32,886 nt of DNA from an uncultured Pelagibacteraceae bacterium (GTDB lineage Bacteria > Pseudomonadota > Alphaproteobacteria > Pelagibacterales > Pelagibacteraceae): the NCBI GenBank assembly GCA_902626185.1, contig CACOEA010000008.1:1-32886 (forward strand). The letters run 5' to 3'. The notes under the pieces were generated by a model. That model had not been told where the DNA came from and did no database searches. It worked only from the letters and a program-made list of their open reading frames with translations. A program made the position numbers and the translations under genes. Positions 8,043-14,905 of this stretch are shown one piece after another (position 1 is the stretch's first letter; every line of letters begins with the position of its first letter).

Positions 8043-8507
8043 GTGACTCATAAAAAATATTTATCTTTAATAATAATACTGATTATTACTTTTACAGCAT
8101 CTTATTTGGGCTCGTTTGTCACAACAACTTTTAAAGAGCCGTGGTATTCAAGTTTAACATTACCTTCCTTTAACCCACCTAGCTGGGTTTTTCCTCCAGT
8201 TTGGACCTCGTTATATTTTATGATGTCCATTGCGATATGGATAATATGGATAAATTTTTTCGATAAAAATATTTTGAAAATCTATTTCATTCATTTATTT
8301 TTTAACTCAATTTGGAGTGTAATTTTTTTTGGTTTTCATTTTATAGGTTTAGCATTAATAGATTTACTTATAATTCTAATATTCATCGTTATATTAATGA
8401 AGATTTATTATAGCAAGAATAGAATAAGTTTTTATTTAATGATCCCATATTTTTTATGGTCCACTTACGCATTAGTTTTAAATTTTACAATTTTTATTAT
8501 TAATTAA
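8043..8507 (+). CDS. tspO: TspO/MBR family protein (tryptophan-rich sensory protein)
   Basis: The 154-residue, five-helix membrane protein carries the family block KEPWYSSLTLPSFNPPSWVFPPVWTSLY split over residues 30-60, the second helix with IAIWIIW, an FFNSIWSVIFFGFH block and a C-terminal PYFLWSTYALVLNF block. TspO proteins bind porphyrins and sterol-like ligands; in Rhodobacter the homologue modulates photosynthesis genes in response to oxygen and light. Here there are no photosynthesis genes nearby, so a role in porphyrin-linked photo-oxidative stress is an inference that fits the neighbourhood. The start is GTG; no better ATG precedes the conserved region. Its end overlaps the convergent HPP gene by 4 bp. 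Confidence 0.92.
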   Translation: MTHKKYLSLIIILIITFTASYLGSFVTTTFKEPWYSSLTLPSFNPPSWVFPPVWTSLYFMMSIAIWIIWINFFDKNILKIYFIHLFFNSIWSVIFFGFHFIGLALIDLLIILIFIVILMKIYYSKNRISFYLMIPYFLWSTYALVLNFTIFIIN

Positions 8508-8974
8508 AACCATTTACTTGGATATTTTCTTTTCAAAATTTTGTTATTAATTATAAATGACAGAACAATTATCATTAAACAACCTACAACTACCGGAAAT
8601 AAAATAAAATCAAATGATAAATCCATAGATAAAGCTACAAGTGGGTTCGAAGCAGCTGGTGGATGCATAACTTTAAAATAAATCATTAATGTTACAGCGA
8701 CTCCAACAGATAGTCCTAAAGTGTAAAATGATAAACCAAAATACTCATTAAAAAGAACTCCAATAATTATTGATATAAGATGTCCAAAAAAAATATTTTT
8801 TGGTTGCGCTGTTTCTAAATTATAAAGTACGAATACTATAAAAACAGTAGCCCCAAATGAAAACATAAGCCATATACCTGCCGGGGTTTCTAAAGTTAAA
8901 AAAGCTAACACCCCAATAACAAATGCAGCAGAAACTCCAGATAAAATTGGCTCTAAGCTTTTTTTAAATTTCAT
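8504..8974 (-). CDS. HPP family integral membrane protein
   Basis: The 156-residue protein has four to five hydrophobic segments and the family-defining HPP in YFKVMHPPAASNPLVAL near residue 105. The first helices, with GVLAFLTLETPAGIWLMFSFGATVFIVF, show the conserved SFGA pattern. A plant-chloroplast HPP protein has been shown to carry nitrite, but bacterial members have no settled function, so no substrate is assigned. It is convergent with tspO (4-bp overlap) and divergent from the Yip1-family gene with about 48 bp between, where a TATAAT box serves the plus direction. Confidence 0.85.
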   Translation of the reverse strand: MKFKKSLEPILSGVSAAFVIGVLAFLTLETPAGIWLMFSFGATVFIVFVLYNLETAQPKNIFFGHLISIIIGVLFNEYFGLSFYTLGLSVGVAVTLMIYFKVMHPPAASNPLVALSMDLSFDFILFPVVVGCLMIIVLSFIINNKILKRKYPSKWF

Positions 8975-8986
8975 ATATATTTTTCC

Positions 8987-8992
8987 TATAAT
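8987..8992 (+). promoter_or_regulatory. Candidate -10 box for the Yip1-family gene
   Basis: A perfect TATAAT sits in the short gap between the divergent HPP and Yip1-family genes, 30 bp before the plus-strand ATG. The matching -35 would fall inside the start of the HPP gene and is poor. Strong ribosome site AAAGGAG follows just before the ATG. Confidence 0.45.
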
Positions 8993-9022
8993 TCAGTTAT
9001 ATACACTTAAAGGAGAAAAAAA

Positions 9023-9544
9023 ATGATTTCTATTTTTATAAATAGAGTATTTAGAGCGATTAAAATTGATATAGATCTCTATGAAGAAGTAGAAAAAGAT
9101 AAATCAGCTACCATTCAAGCTGGAATAGTCGTTGTTCTATCAAGCTTAGCTGCTGGAGTAGGTGCTTTACAATTAGGCGCATCTAATTTTCTCTTAGCCC
9201 CAGTTCTATCACTGTTAAGTTGGTATGTTTGGGCATATGTTATTTATTTTGTTGGTGTTAAGTTGTTTGGGGGACCATCTACTAAAAGTGATCATGGCGA
9301 ATTGTTAAGAACCATTGGGTTTTCGAGTGCTCCTGGCCTAATAAGAGTTTTTGGTGTTACTCCAGATTTGATGACTGTAACTTTTATTGGATCAGCTTTT
9401 TGGATGTTGGCATGCATGGTAGTTGCTGTAAAATCTGCATTAGATTATGAGAGTTTATGGAAAGCTTTAGGAGTTGTAGTTGTAGCGTGGTTGTTTCAGG
9501 CGTTTTTTTTATTTTTAGTAATTATTCTTTTCAAAGGTATTTAA
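9023..9544 (+). CDS. Yip1 domain membrane protein
   Basis: The 173-residue protein begins with an amphipathic stretch (FINRVFRAIKIDIDLYEEVEKDKSAT) followed by four or five hydrophobic segments, the Yip1/YIF1 layout seen in many alphaproteobacteria. A YFVGVKLFGG motif near residue 75 and an SSAPGLIRVFGVTP stretch near residue 100 are characteristic. Bacterial Yip1 proteins have no established function. The start is well supported by AAAGGAG about 8 bp upstream and by a TATAAT box in the gap. The 3' end overlaps by 4 bp a convergent 43-residue double-CxxC gene. Confidence 0.8.
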   Translation: MISIFINRVFRAIKIDIDLYEEVEKDKSATIQAGIVVVLSSLAAGVGALQLGASNFLLAPVLSLLSWYVWAYVIYFVGVKLFGGPSTKSDHGELLRTIGFSSAPGLIRVFGVTPDLMTVTFIGSAFWMLACMVVAVKSALDYESLWKALGVVVVAWLFQAFFLFLVIILFKGI

Positions 9545-9672
9545 ACAGGAAAAATGGTCTTTGATAAACTACAACTGTCACACAATTTATAGCCTGTCAT
9601 AATAAGATTAGATCTTACAGTTGGATCCTCTTCTTTGCACTCTTCGCATATGTTATCAGGTAATTCGTCCAT
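9541..9672 (-). CDS. 43-residue double-CxxC (zinc-ribbon-like) protein
   Basis: This is too short for the ORF track. The reading is MDELPDNICEECKEEDP, then TVRSNLIMTGYKLCDSCSLSKT, ending IFPV. Two CxxC pairs 22 residues apart (CEEC and CDSC) form a zinc-ribbon-like pattern, and the N-terminal half is strongly acidic. No known family comes to mind. It ends inside the last codons of the convergent Yip1-family gene (4-bp overlap), and its ATG lies about 50 bp from the divergent msrA start. Such small zinc-binding proteins commonly act as protein-interaction or nucleic-acid-binding modules; here the function is unknown. The conserved cysteine spacing is the argument for it being a gene. Confidence 0.65.
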   Translation of the reverse strand: MDELPDNICEECKEEDPTVRSNLIMTGYKLCDSCSLSKTIFPV

Positions 9673-9723
9673 ATAGGACAAGATACACCTTTTAAAAAGT
9701 AAAATCTATTCTAGAATCATATC

Positions 9724-10353
9724 ATGAAAAAGTTGTTTTTTTTAATAATTTTTACTCAAATATTTTTGATTAATATGAATTTACTATCGGCAGGTTCATT
9801 AAAAGTTACAGCTGGCGATAAAAAGATTAGTAAAAAATTTGAGTATAAAAAAGCATATTTTGCAGGCGGATGCTTTTGGTGTATGGAGGAGTCTTTTGAT
9901 AAGATTGATGGAGTAATTACTACAATATCTGGATACTCAGGCGGGAAACTAAAAAATCCCACTTATCAAGATGTTATTTATAAAGATACAGGCCATGTAG
10001 AGACTATCGAAATTATTTATAATCCTAAAAAAGTGAACTATGAAAAATTATTAGATGTTTTTTGGAAGAACATAGATCCATTTGATAAATATGGTCAATT
10101 TTGTGATAAAGGTAAGAGTTATAGATCTGTAATTTTTTTTCAAGATAACGATCAAAAAAAAATAATCAATAAGTCAAAATTAAATGTTGAAAAAAAATTT
10201 GGTGCAAAGGTAGTCACATTAATGTGGAAATTTGAGAAGTTTTATATCGCCGAAGATTACCATCAAGATTACTATCAAAATAATTTTTTGAGATATTTAG
10301 CTTATAAAAAAGCCTGTCAAAGAGAGGAGATATTAAAAAGAATATGGAATTAA
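9724..10353 (+). CDS. msrA: Peptide methionine sulfoxide reductase A, exported form
   Basis: The 209-residue protein has an N-terminal hydrophobic signal (MKKLFFLIIFTQIFLI) ending near LLSAGS, then the MsrA catalytic domain from about residue 40. The catalytic GCFWC motif is in YFAGGCFWCMEESFDKI, followed by GVITTISGYSGG, TGHVETIEIIY, the DPFDKYGQFCDKG block and AEDYHQDYY. It reduces the S form of methionine sulfoxide in proteins. A Cys in the C-terminal YKKACQREE may serve as resolving residue. The signal peptide implies repair of periplasmic or surface proteins, unlike the usual cytoplasmic MsrA. It overlaps the next gene by 10 bp. Confidence 0.95.
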   Translation: MKKLFFLIIFTQIFLINMNLLSAGSLKVTAGDKKISKKFEYKKAYFAGGCFWCMEESFDKIDGVITTISGYSGGKLKNPTYQDVIYKDTGHVETIEIIYNPKKVNYEKLLDVFWKNIDPFDKYGQFCDKGKSYRSVIFFQDNDQKKIINKSKLNVEKKFGAKVVTLMWKFEKFYIAEDYHQDYYQNNFLRYLAYKKACQREEILKRIWN

Positions 10354-10799
10354 AAAAAATAATCGTTATTTTATTGATAACTTTTTTCTCAAGCTCTCTA
10401 CATGCCGAACTGATTAAGCCGAGTAAAGAATTAGACCCTTACGATGTTATAAAAATTCAACTTAATGCGCTACAAGACAATGACGATAAAGATAATGGAA
10501 TTAAACAAACATGGTATTTTGCTCATCCAGATAACAAAAAATATACAGGGCCTTATGATAGGTTCAGAATTATGCTTTATGGACAACAATACAAATACTT
10601 AATTAATCACTTTTCACATAAAATAAAACTTATATCAAATAGCCCAAACACGTATATTTATAGGATAGAAATATTATCCCTTGAAAAAAAATTATTTTTC
10701 TATGAGTGGCACGTACAAAAAGGAAGTGATGATGATTGTAAAAATTGTTGGTTCACATCTGCTGTTTCTCAACCAATGGATCAGGGTAATTCGATTTGA
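10344..10799 (+). CDS. Secreted DUF4864-like protein
   Basis: The 151-residue protein has a signal peptide (KKIIVILLITFFSSSLHA) with cleavage likely after HAE, so it should be periplasmic. The mature part has DPYDVIKIQLNALQDND, FAHPDNKKYTGPYDRFRIML and YQ-rich YGQQYKYLINHFS, matching the DUF4864 pattern of an 'IxxQLxALQxND' helix and a 'FASPxNxxxTGPxxRF' loop, an NTF2/cystatin-like fold. No enzymatic role is established for this family. It overlaps msrA by 10 bp and the next small gene by 4 bp, so it is translated as part of the msrA cluster, suggesting a shared periplasmic oxidative-stress context. Confidence 0.72.
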   Translation: MELKKIIVILLITFFSSSLHAELIKPSKELDPYDVIKIQLNALQDNDDKDNGIKQTWYFAHPDNKKYTGPYDRFRIMLYGQQYKYLINHFSHKIKLISNSPNTYIYRIEILSLEKKLFFYEWHVQKGSDDDCKNCWFTSAVSQPMDQGNSI

Positions 10800-10996
10800 A
10801 AAAACCACCTTTCATATATCGATATATTATTGTTGGATGTATTCTTGTTATACCCCCGATACTAAGTGCGCACTATGGATCAATATATTTAGGTAAGCAA
10901 AATGGTGTGTTGTTAGGTTTTTCTGTAGGAATAATTTGTGTAACTTTTGCGTGTTGGAAATTGTACATTGATGACTGGAGAGATGACGAGGATTAA
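10796..10996 (+). CDS. Small two-span membrane protein
   Basis: The 66-residue protein has a basic start (KKPPFIYRY), two hydrophobic spans at about residues 9-28 and 35-57, and an acidic tail DDWRDDED. It starts with TTG overlapping the previous stop by 4 bp and ends with TAATG, sharing a base with the photolyase-like gene. Both junctions argue that it is translated by coupling and is real despite the TTG start. It is not a family I recognise. A membrane partner for the preceding periplasmic proteins is possible, but nothing in the sequence identifies a function. Confidence 0.68.
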   Translation: MKKPPFIYRYIIVGCILVIPPILSAHYGSIYLGKQNGVLLGFSVGIICVTFACWKLYIDDWRDDED

Positions 10997-12132
10997 TGCA
11001 ATTTGTAACTTCTAGATTAGAAGCTTTGGATAAGCTTAATAAATTTTTAGAAAACGACATTACTAATTATAATAGCAAAAGGAATTTTGATTTTGGTGTG
11101 ACCAATAGACGAAACGTTTCTTGCTTGTCACCTTATATATGCCATAGATTAATTACTGAATATGAAACTGCAAAACTTGTTTTAAAAAAATATCCTTTTC
11201 AAAAAGTAGATAAGTTTATTCAAGAAATATTCTGGAGAGTTTACTGGAAAGGGTGGCTTGAACTAAGACCTAAAGTCTGGACCGATTTTATAGAGGATCT
11301 TAAGAGTATTCAAGATGATGAAAATTATTTGAAAGCAGTAAATGGTGAAACTGAAATTGAATGTTTTAATGACTGGGTAAAAGAGTTAAAAAAATTCAAT
11401 TATCTTCATAATCACACCAGAATGTTATTCGCAAGTATTTGGATATTTACCTTAAAGTTACCATGGCAAAAAGGAGCAGAGTTTTTTATGAAACACCTAT
11501 ATGACGGAGATGCAGCTTCCAACACACTAAGTTGGCGATGGGTTGCAGGAATACAAACAAAAGGTAAAAATTATTTAGCTAAGTCCTGGAATATAAGTAA
11601 ATTTACAAATAATAAATACAAAGATATTAAATTAAATGAAAATGCTCTACCCTTAATAGATAAAAGAGAATATAAATTAAATTCACTCAATCTAAATTAC
11701 GAAAATATTTCTAACGAGAATTTATTAGTTTTTGAGAATGAATTAAATTTAGAAAACCAAAAATTAAAAACTTATGAAAATATTTATTTAGTTTTACTCA
11801 GTAATGAAGTTAGACAATTAAAGCTTGAGCCAAAAGTATTAAATTACAAATCAGAGATAAGCAATGATCAAAAAAAAAGATTTAATCAAATTCAATTGAT
11901 AAATGAGGATAAACTCCATACTTTGTTGGAAAAAACCAAGTCCTTTGATGTTATTCACCCTAGTATTGGCGAAAATTACTCTTACCTAAATAATATGAAA
12001 AAAAAACATGATTTAAAATTAAACTTTATTATTAGAGAAGAAGATAAATTTTCCTGGCAGTTTTCTAACAAAGGATATTTTAACTTTAAAAATAATATTC
12101 CAAAAATTTTAACGAGCTTCAACTTGCAATAA
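10996..12132 (+). CDS. Photolyase/cryptochrome FAD-binding-domain protein with non-standard domain layout
   Basis: The 378-residue protein begins directly with the photolyase FAD-binding alpha-helical domain: TNRRNVSCLSPYICHRLIT near residue 36 (the FAD-contact S-LSPY element), FIQEIFWRVYWKGW near residue 75, YLHNHTRMLFASIWIF near residue 131, LYDGDAASNTLSWRWVAGIQT near residue 168, and GKNYLAKSWNISKFT. The usual N-terminal Rossmann-like antenna domain is absent. After residue 220 come about 155 Asn/Lys-rich residues that look like alternating strands and helices and could be a degenerate or relocated alpha/beta domain. FAD binding seems likely; DNA repair versus light-signalling is open. Coupled to the upstream gene by TAATG. 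Confidence 0.82.
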   Translation: MQFVTSRLEALDKLNKFLENDITNYNSKRNFDFGVTNRRNVSCLSPYICHRLITEYETAKLVLKKYPFQKVDKFIQEIFWRVYWKGWLELRPKVWTDFIEDLKSIQDDENYLKAVNGETEIECFNDWVKELKKFNYLHNHTRMLFASIWIFTLKLPWQKGAEFFMKHLYDGDAASNTLSWRWVAGIQTKGKNYLAKSWNISKFTNNKYKDIKLNENALPLIDKREYKLNSLNLNYENISNENLLVFENELNLENQKLKTYENIYLVLLSNEVRQLKLEPKVLNYKSEISNDQKKRFNQIQLINEDKLHTLLEKTKSFDVIHPSIGENYSYLNNMKKKHDLKLNFIIREEDKFSWQFSNKGYFNFKNNIPKILTSFNLQ

Positions 12133-12133
12133 T

Positions 12134-12259
12134 TTATTTTGAGGCGCACCTTTTAGAACAATATTTAACTTTTTCCCAATTTAATTTCCATTTTTTTCGC
12201 CAAGTAAAAGGTTTGTTACAAACTGGACAAGTCTTTTTAGGCAAATTAGTTTTTTTCAT
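12134..12259 (-). CDS. DUF2256 family zinc-finger-like protein
   Basis: This 41-residue gene is too short for the track. It reads [18 protein letters not shown], then [20 protein letters not shown], ending ASK. This is the full DUF2256 signature: LPxKxCxxCxxPFxWRKKW, W-x(2)-VKYCSxRC, with four cysteines arranged as CxxC and C-x(3)-C to bind zinc. DUF2256 genes are commonly found beside photolyase/cryptochrome-related genes, and here it overlaps the DCC gene by 14 bp, which itself overlaps the photolyase-related gene. The biochemical role is unknown. It converges with the FAD-domain gene, with 1 bp between the two. Confidence 0.93.
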   Translation of the reverse strand: MKKTNLPKKTCPVCNKPFTWRKKWKLNWEKVKYCSKRCASK

Positions 12260-12605
12260 CTTTTAAAAGATGCTTGTTTTTTATAAATAGAAAAAAAGCT
12301 GCGATTTCATAAAACATATTTAATAAATAGAATAAAGGTTTGATCTTGAATAACTTATATAAAAAATTGTATTTAGGCACATGTTTCCATATTATTAAAA
12401 AGGACTCAGCTCCGTCTATTACCCTTCCATCTTGTATCACATGCATTCTTCTTAAAAGATCTCTGTAAGTCTTAGAGGTAATTTTTTGAGCTTCTTCATT
12501 ATCAGTAACATCAATCCACTCAACTTTACCATCACTATGTTTTTTATAATGATTAATTTCGGCTTTGCAAATATTACAGGAATTATTAAAAAAAACTTTA
12601 ACCAT
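12246..12605 (-). CDS. DCC family (DUF393) thiol-disulfide oxidoreductase-like protein
   Basis: The 119-residue protein has the family's N-terminal DxxCxxC-like element as [19 protein letters not shown] (CxxC with N replacing the first Asp), then [37 protein letters not shown] near residue 55-80, and a hydrophobic C-terminal half ([28 protein letters not shown]). The fold is thioredoxin-like, and the CxxC suggests redox activity. The common motif opens with DGxCxxC, so the leading NNS is a small deviation. It overlaps the upstream photolyase-related gene by 8 bp and the DUF2256 gene by 14 bp, giving a three-gene translationally coupled unit. Confidence 0.85.
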   Translation of the reverse strand: MVKVFFNNSCNICKAEINHYKKHSDGKVEWIDVTDNEEAQKITSKTYRDLLRRMHVIQDGRVIDGAESFLIIWKHVPKYNFLYKLFKIKPLFYLLNMFYEIAAFFLFIKNKHLLKDEKN

Positions 12606-14079
12606 TTGTATTTTCTTTTATAAAATTATTAGCAGCTTTAAAAATTCTCAATTTTCTCTCTTTATTCATTTTCTCAGAAATTCTTACCATCATTGCAAGA
12701 CGCGGATTTTTTAAAAAGAATTTTTTATGTCTATCAATAAATTTCCAATACAAACCATCCATCACATCACACCAAGGTCCCTTTTTAAAATGCATCATCT
12801 TTAAGAAATAACTTGAACCACAGATATATGGTTTAGTTGCAAAAATTCCACCATCACTAAATAATCCCATTCCATATACATTTGGTGCCATTACCCAATC
12901 TGAAGAATCTACAAACATTTCCATAAACCATTTATAGACTTGTTTTGGATTTATTTCACAAAGGTTCATGACATTTGCTAATATCATTAATCTTTCTATG
13001 TGATGAGACCAACCATAATCTTTAGCGTTATTAATTGCATGGTCTAATGGAATTAAACCTGTATTTCCATCATACCAAGATTTTTTCATTTTTCTTTTAT
13101 GATTGAAAAAATTGGTTTCAGCTAATCGATCATCGTAGTTTTGGTAGATTCCTCTCATAAACTCTCTCCAACCAATAATCTGTCTTATATAACCTTCTAA
13201 AGAGTTTATAGGCACTTTACTTTCAATTTTTCTTAACTTTTCAATTATTTCTTCAGGTGTAATTAAACCTAAGTTAATTAGAGGACTTAGGGCACTATGA
13301 AATACTGTATTAGACCGATCTGTTACTGCGTCTTCATAGTCTCCAAAAAGTTTTATTCTGCTTTTTAAAAATTCATCAAGCCATTTATTTGTATCTTTTC
13401 TTGTTGTAGGAAACCAAAATTTATCTGTGTTTCCTGGGTGATCTTTAAAATTAGAATTTATAAACTTTTTAAGATTGGCAGTATCTTTTGTTTCTTTTAT
13501 TTCAGAAATTTTAGGAATTTTAATATCATTAGGTAATTTTTTTCTATTTTCTTCGTCAAAACTCCACTTGTTACCTTTCGGACTTCCATTTTTATTCATT
13601 AATAAATTCATTTTTGTCCTTACAATTTTATAAAAGTTAGCCATAAAAGGACGTTTATTTTTTGAAAGATAGTTTTTAAATTCTTGTCTATCCATTAAAA
13701 ACATTGGAGATTTGATCTGATTAATTTTTAATGAATTTTTTTTGCCTAAGTTTAATATTCTTTTTTCAAAGAATTTATCTTCAATCTCAAAGAAAGAAAT
13801 TTCTTTTATTTTCTTTTCTTTAATAGTTTTTTCTAATTTTTTTTCAAAGGATAATTTAAAATCCTTGTTTAAGTCTTTGTAAATTATATTGAAATTTTTT
13901 GATTTAAGCTCATCTTTGAACGATCTCATTGATGATAAAAACAGAAGTATTTTCAATTTATGGTGTTTTTCAAAAGTGCATAATCCATAGTCTTCAGCCA
14001 TAAAAAAGCTATGATCTTTATATTCAGAAAGATATTTTGGGTTAAATAACTGATTTCCTAAAATTATAAAAAGCTTCAT
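12598..14079 (-). CDS. Cryptochrome/photolyase-related protein (PhrB/FeS-BCP clade, Fe-S ligands not conserved)
   Basis: From the ATG at 14079 the protein has 493 residues, normal for prokaryotic (6-4)-type photolyase-related proteins. The N-terminal antenna domain starts KLFIILGNQLF. The FAD domain shows FWFPTTRKDTNKWLDEFL, FHSALSPLINLGLI, GYIRQIIGWREFMRG, YGWSHHIERLMILANVMNL and WVMAPNVYGMGLFSDGG. In Agrobacterium PhrB four Cys bind a 4Fe-4S cluster; here the late CxxC region reads MMHFKKGPWCDVM with one Cys, so the cluster is probably absent. It likely repairs UV photoproducts using light and FAD. The track start (14088) is a TTG; the ATG precedes the conserved beginning directly. It heads a coupled operon with DCC and DUF2256 genes. 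Confidence 0.88.
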   Translation of the reverse strand: MKLFIILGNQLFNPKYLSEYKDHSFFMAEDYGLCTFEKHHKLKILLFLSSMRSFKDELKSKNFNIIYKDLNKDFKLSFEKKLEKTIKEKKIKEISFFEIEDKFFEKRILNLGKKNSLKINQIKSPMFLMDRQEFKNYLSKNKRPFMANFYKIVRTKMNLLMNKNGSPKGNKWSFDEENRKKLPNDIKIPKISEIKETKDTANLKKFINSNFKDHPGNTDKFWFPTTRKDTNKWLDEFLKSRIKLFGDYEDAVTDRSNTVFHSALSPLINLGLITPEEIIEKLRKIESKVPINSLEGYIRQIIGWREFMRGIYQNYDDRLAETNFFNHKRKMKKSWYDGNTGLIPLDHAINNAKDYGWSHHIERLMILANVMNLCEINPKQVYKWFMEMFVDSSDWVMAPNVYGMGLFSDGGIFATKPYICGSSYFLKMMHFKKGPWCDVMDGLYWKFIDRHKKFFLKNPRLAMMVRISEKMNKERKLRIFKAANNFIKENTNG

Positions 14080-14163
14080 TGATAACAAAATACATATTTT
14101 ATTAATATTTTACACGCGTCATTAAATGCATGTAAATAACCTTTAATAATGTTATTTTTAAAT

Positions 14164-14874
14164 ATGAAAAAAGTAATTTTAGGCGCTACCGGTTCGATAG
14201 GATCTTCTCTAGCAAAAAAGCTTGTAGAGAAAGGGGATCAAGTTCATTTAATAGGAAGAGAAGAAGCCAGCTTGTCAAGTCTAGCCAGTGAGCTAGATTC
14301 TTCATTTACAACCTGCGATGTTTTAGAAGAAAATTTTTGTGAAAAAATAATAAATGATCTTAAAGATGAACCAATCAATGGTTTAGCTTTTTGCATTGGA
14401 TCAATTGACCTTAAACCATTAAAGTTGACAAAAAAAAGTGACTTCATGCAGTCATTTAATTTGAATCTAGTCTCTGCTACTGAGGTAATTCGATCTTTAG
14501 CGGATAATTTAAAAAAGAATAAAGGTTCAATTGTTTTATTTTCAACCGTAGCCGTTAGACAAGGTTTTCCCAATCATACTATTGTTTCTTCTGCTAAAGG
14601 TGCTATTGAAGGTTTGACTTTAGCTTTAGCAGCAGAACTTGCCCCAAATGTAAGAGTAAATTGTATTGCCCCGAGTTTAACTAATTCAAAAATGTCAGAT
14701 TTTTTACTTAAAAATGAAAAAGTAAAAGAGGGTATAGCTAAAATGCATCCACTTAAAAGAATTGGTGAAGGAAGTGACACAGCATCAGTAGCAAAATTTT
14801 TACTTGATAAAGAAAGCTCCTGGATTACAGGACAAATCATTGGTGTTGACGGAGGAAGATCATCTGTCGCATAA
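14164..14874 (+). CDS. SDR-fold protein lacking the catalytic tyrosine
   Basis: The protein (236 residues from the ATG at 14164) has the cofactor motif KKVILGATGSIGSSLAKKL and ends with WITGQIIGVDGGRSS, the SDR C-terminal signature. The catalytic Ser is present in VLFSTVAVRQGF, and Lys is in VSSAKGAIEG, but the position four before Lys, normally Tyr, is Val. IRVNxIAP-like NVRVNCIAPS is intact. Either it uses another residue, or it is a binding or regulatory protein. It is divergent from the photolyase-related gene with about 85 bp between. The ATG at 14149 would add MLFLN, which is unlike SDR starts, so 14164 is preferred, though no ribosome site decides it. Confidence 0.82.
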   Translation: MKKVILGATGSIGSSLAKKLVEKGDQVHLIGREEASLSSLASELDSSFTTCDVLEENFCEKIINDLKDEPINGLAFCIGSIDLKPLKLTKKSDFMQSFNLNLVSATEVIRSLADNLKKNKGSIVLFSTVAVRQGFPNHTIVSSAKGAIEGLTLALAAELAPNVRVNCIAPSLTNSKMSDFLLKNEKVKEGIAKMHPLKRIGEGSDTASVAKFLLDKESSWITGQIIGVDGGRSSVA

Positions 14875-14905
14875 CAATTTTTTTTTAAATCGTTAAATTA
14901 GTTAT

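Noticed and set aside
10681-10896. 71-residue ORF on the plus strand
   Set aside because: It is in another frame across the end of the DUF4864-like gene and the small membrane gene, both of which have better evidence and coupled junctions.
14244-14840. Two minus-strand ORFs (109 and 88 residues) opposite the SDR gene
   Set aside because: They are antisense shadows of a clear SDR, with low-complexity Ser/Leu-rich translations typical of reversed frames.
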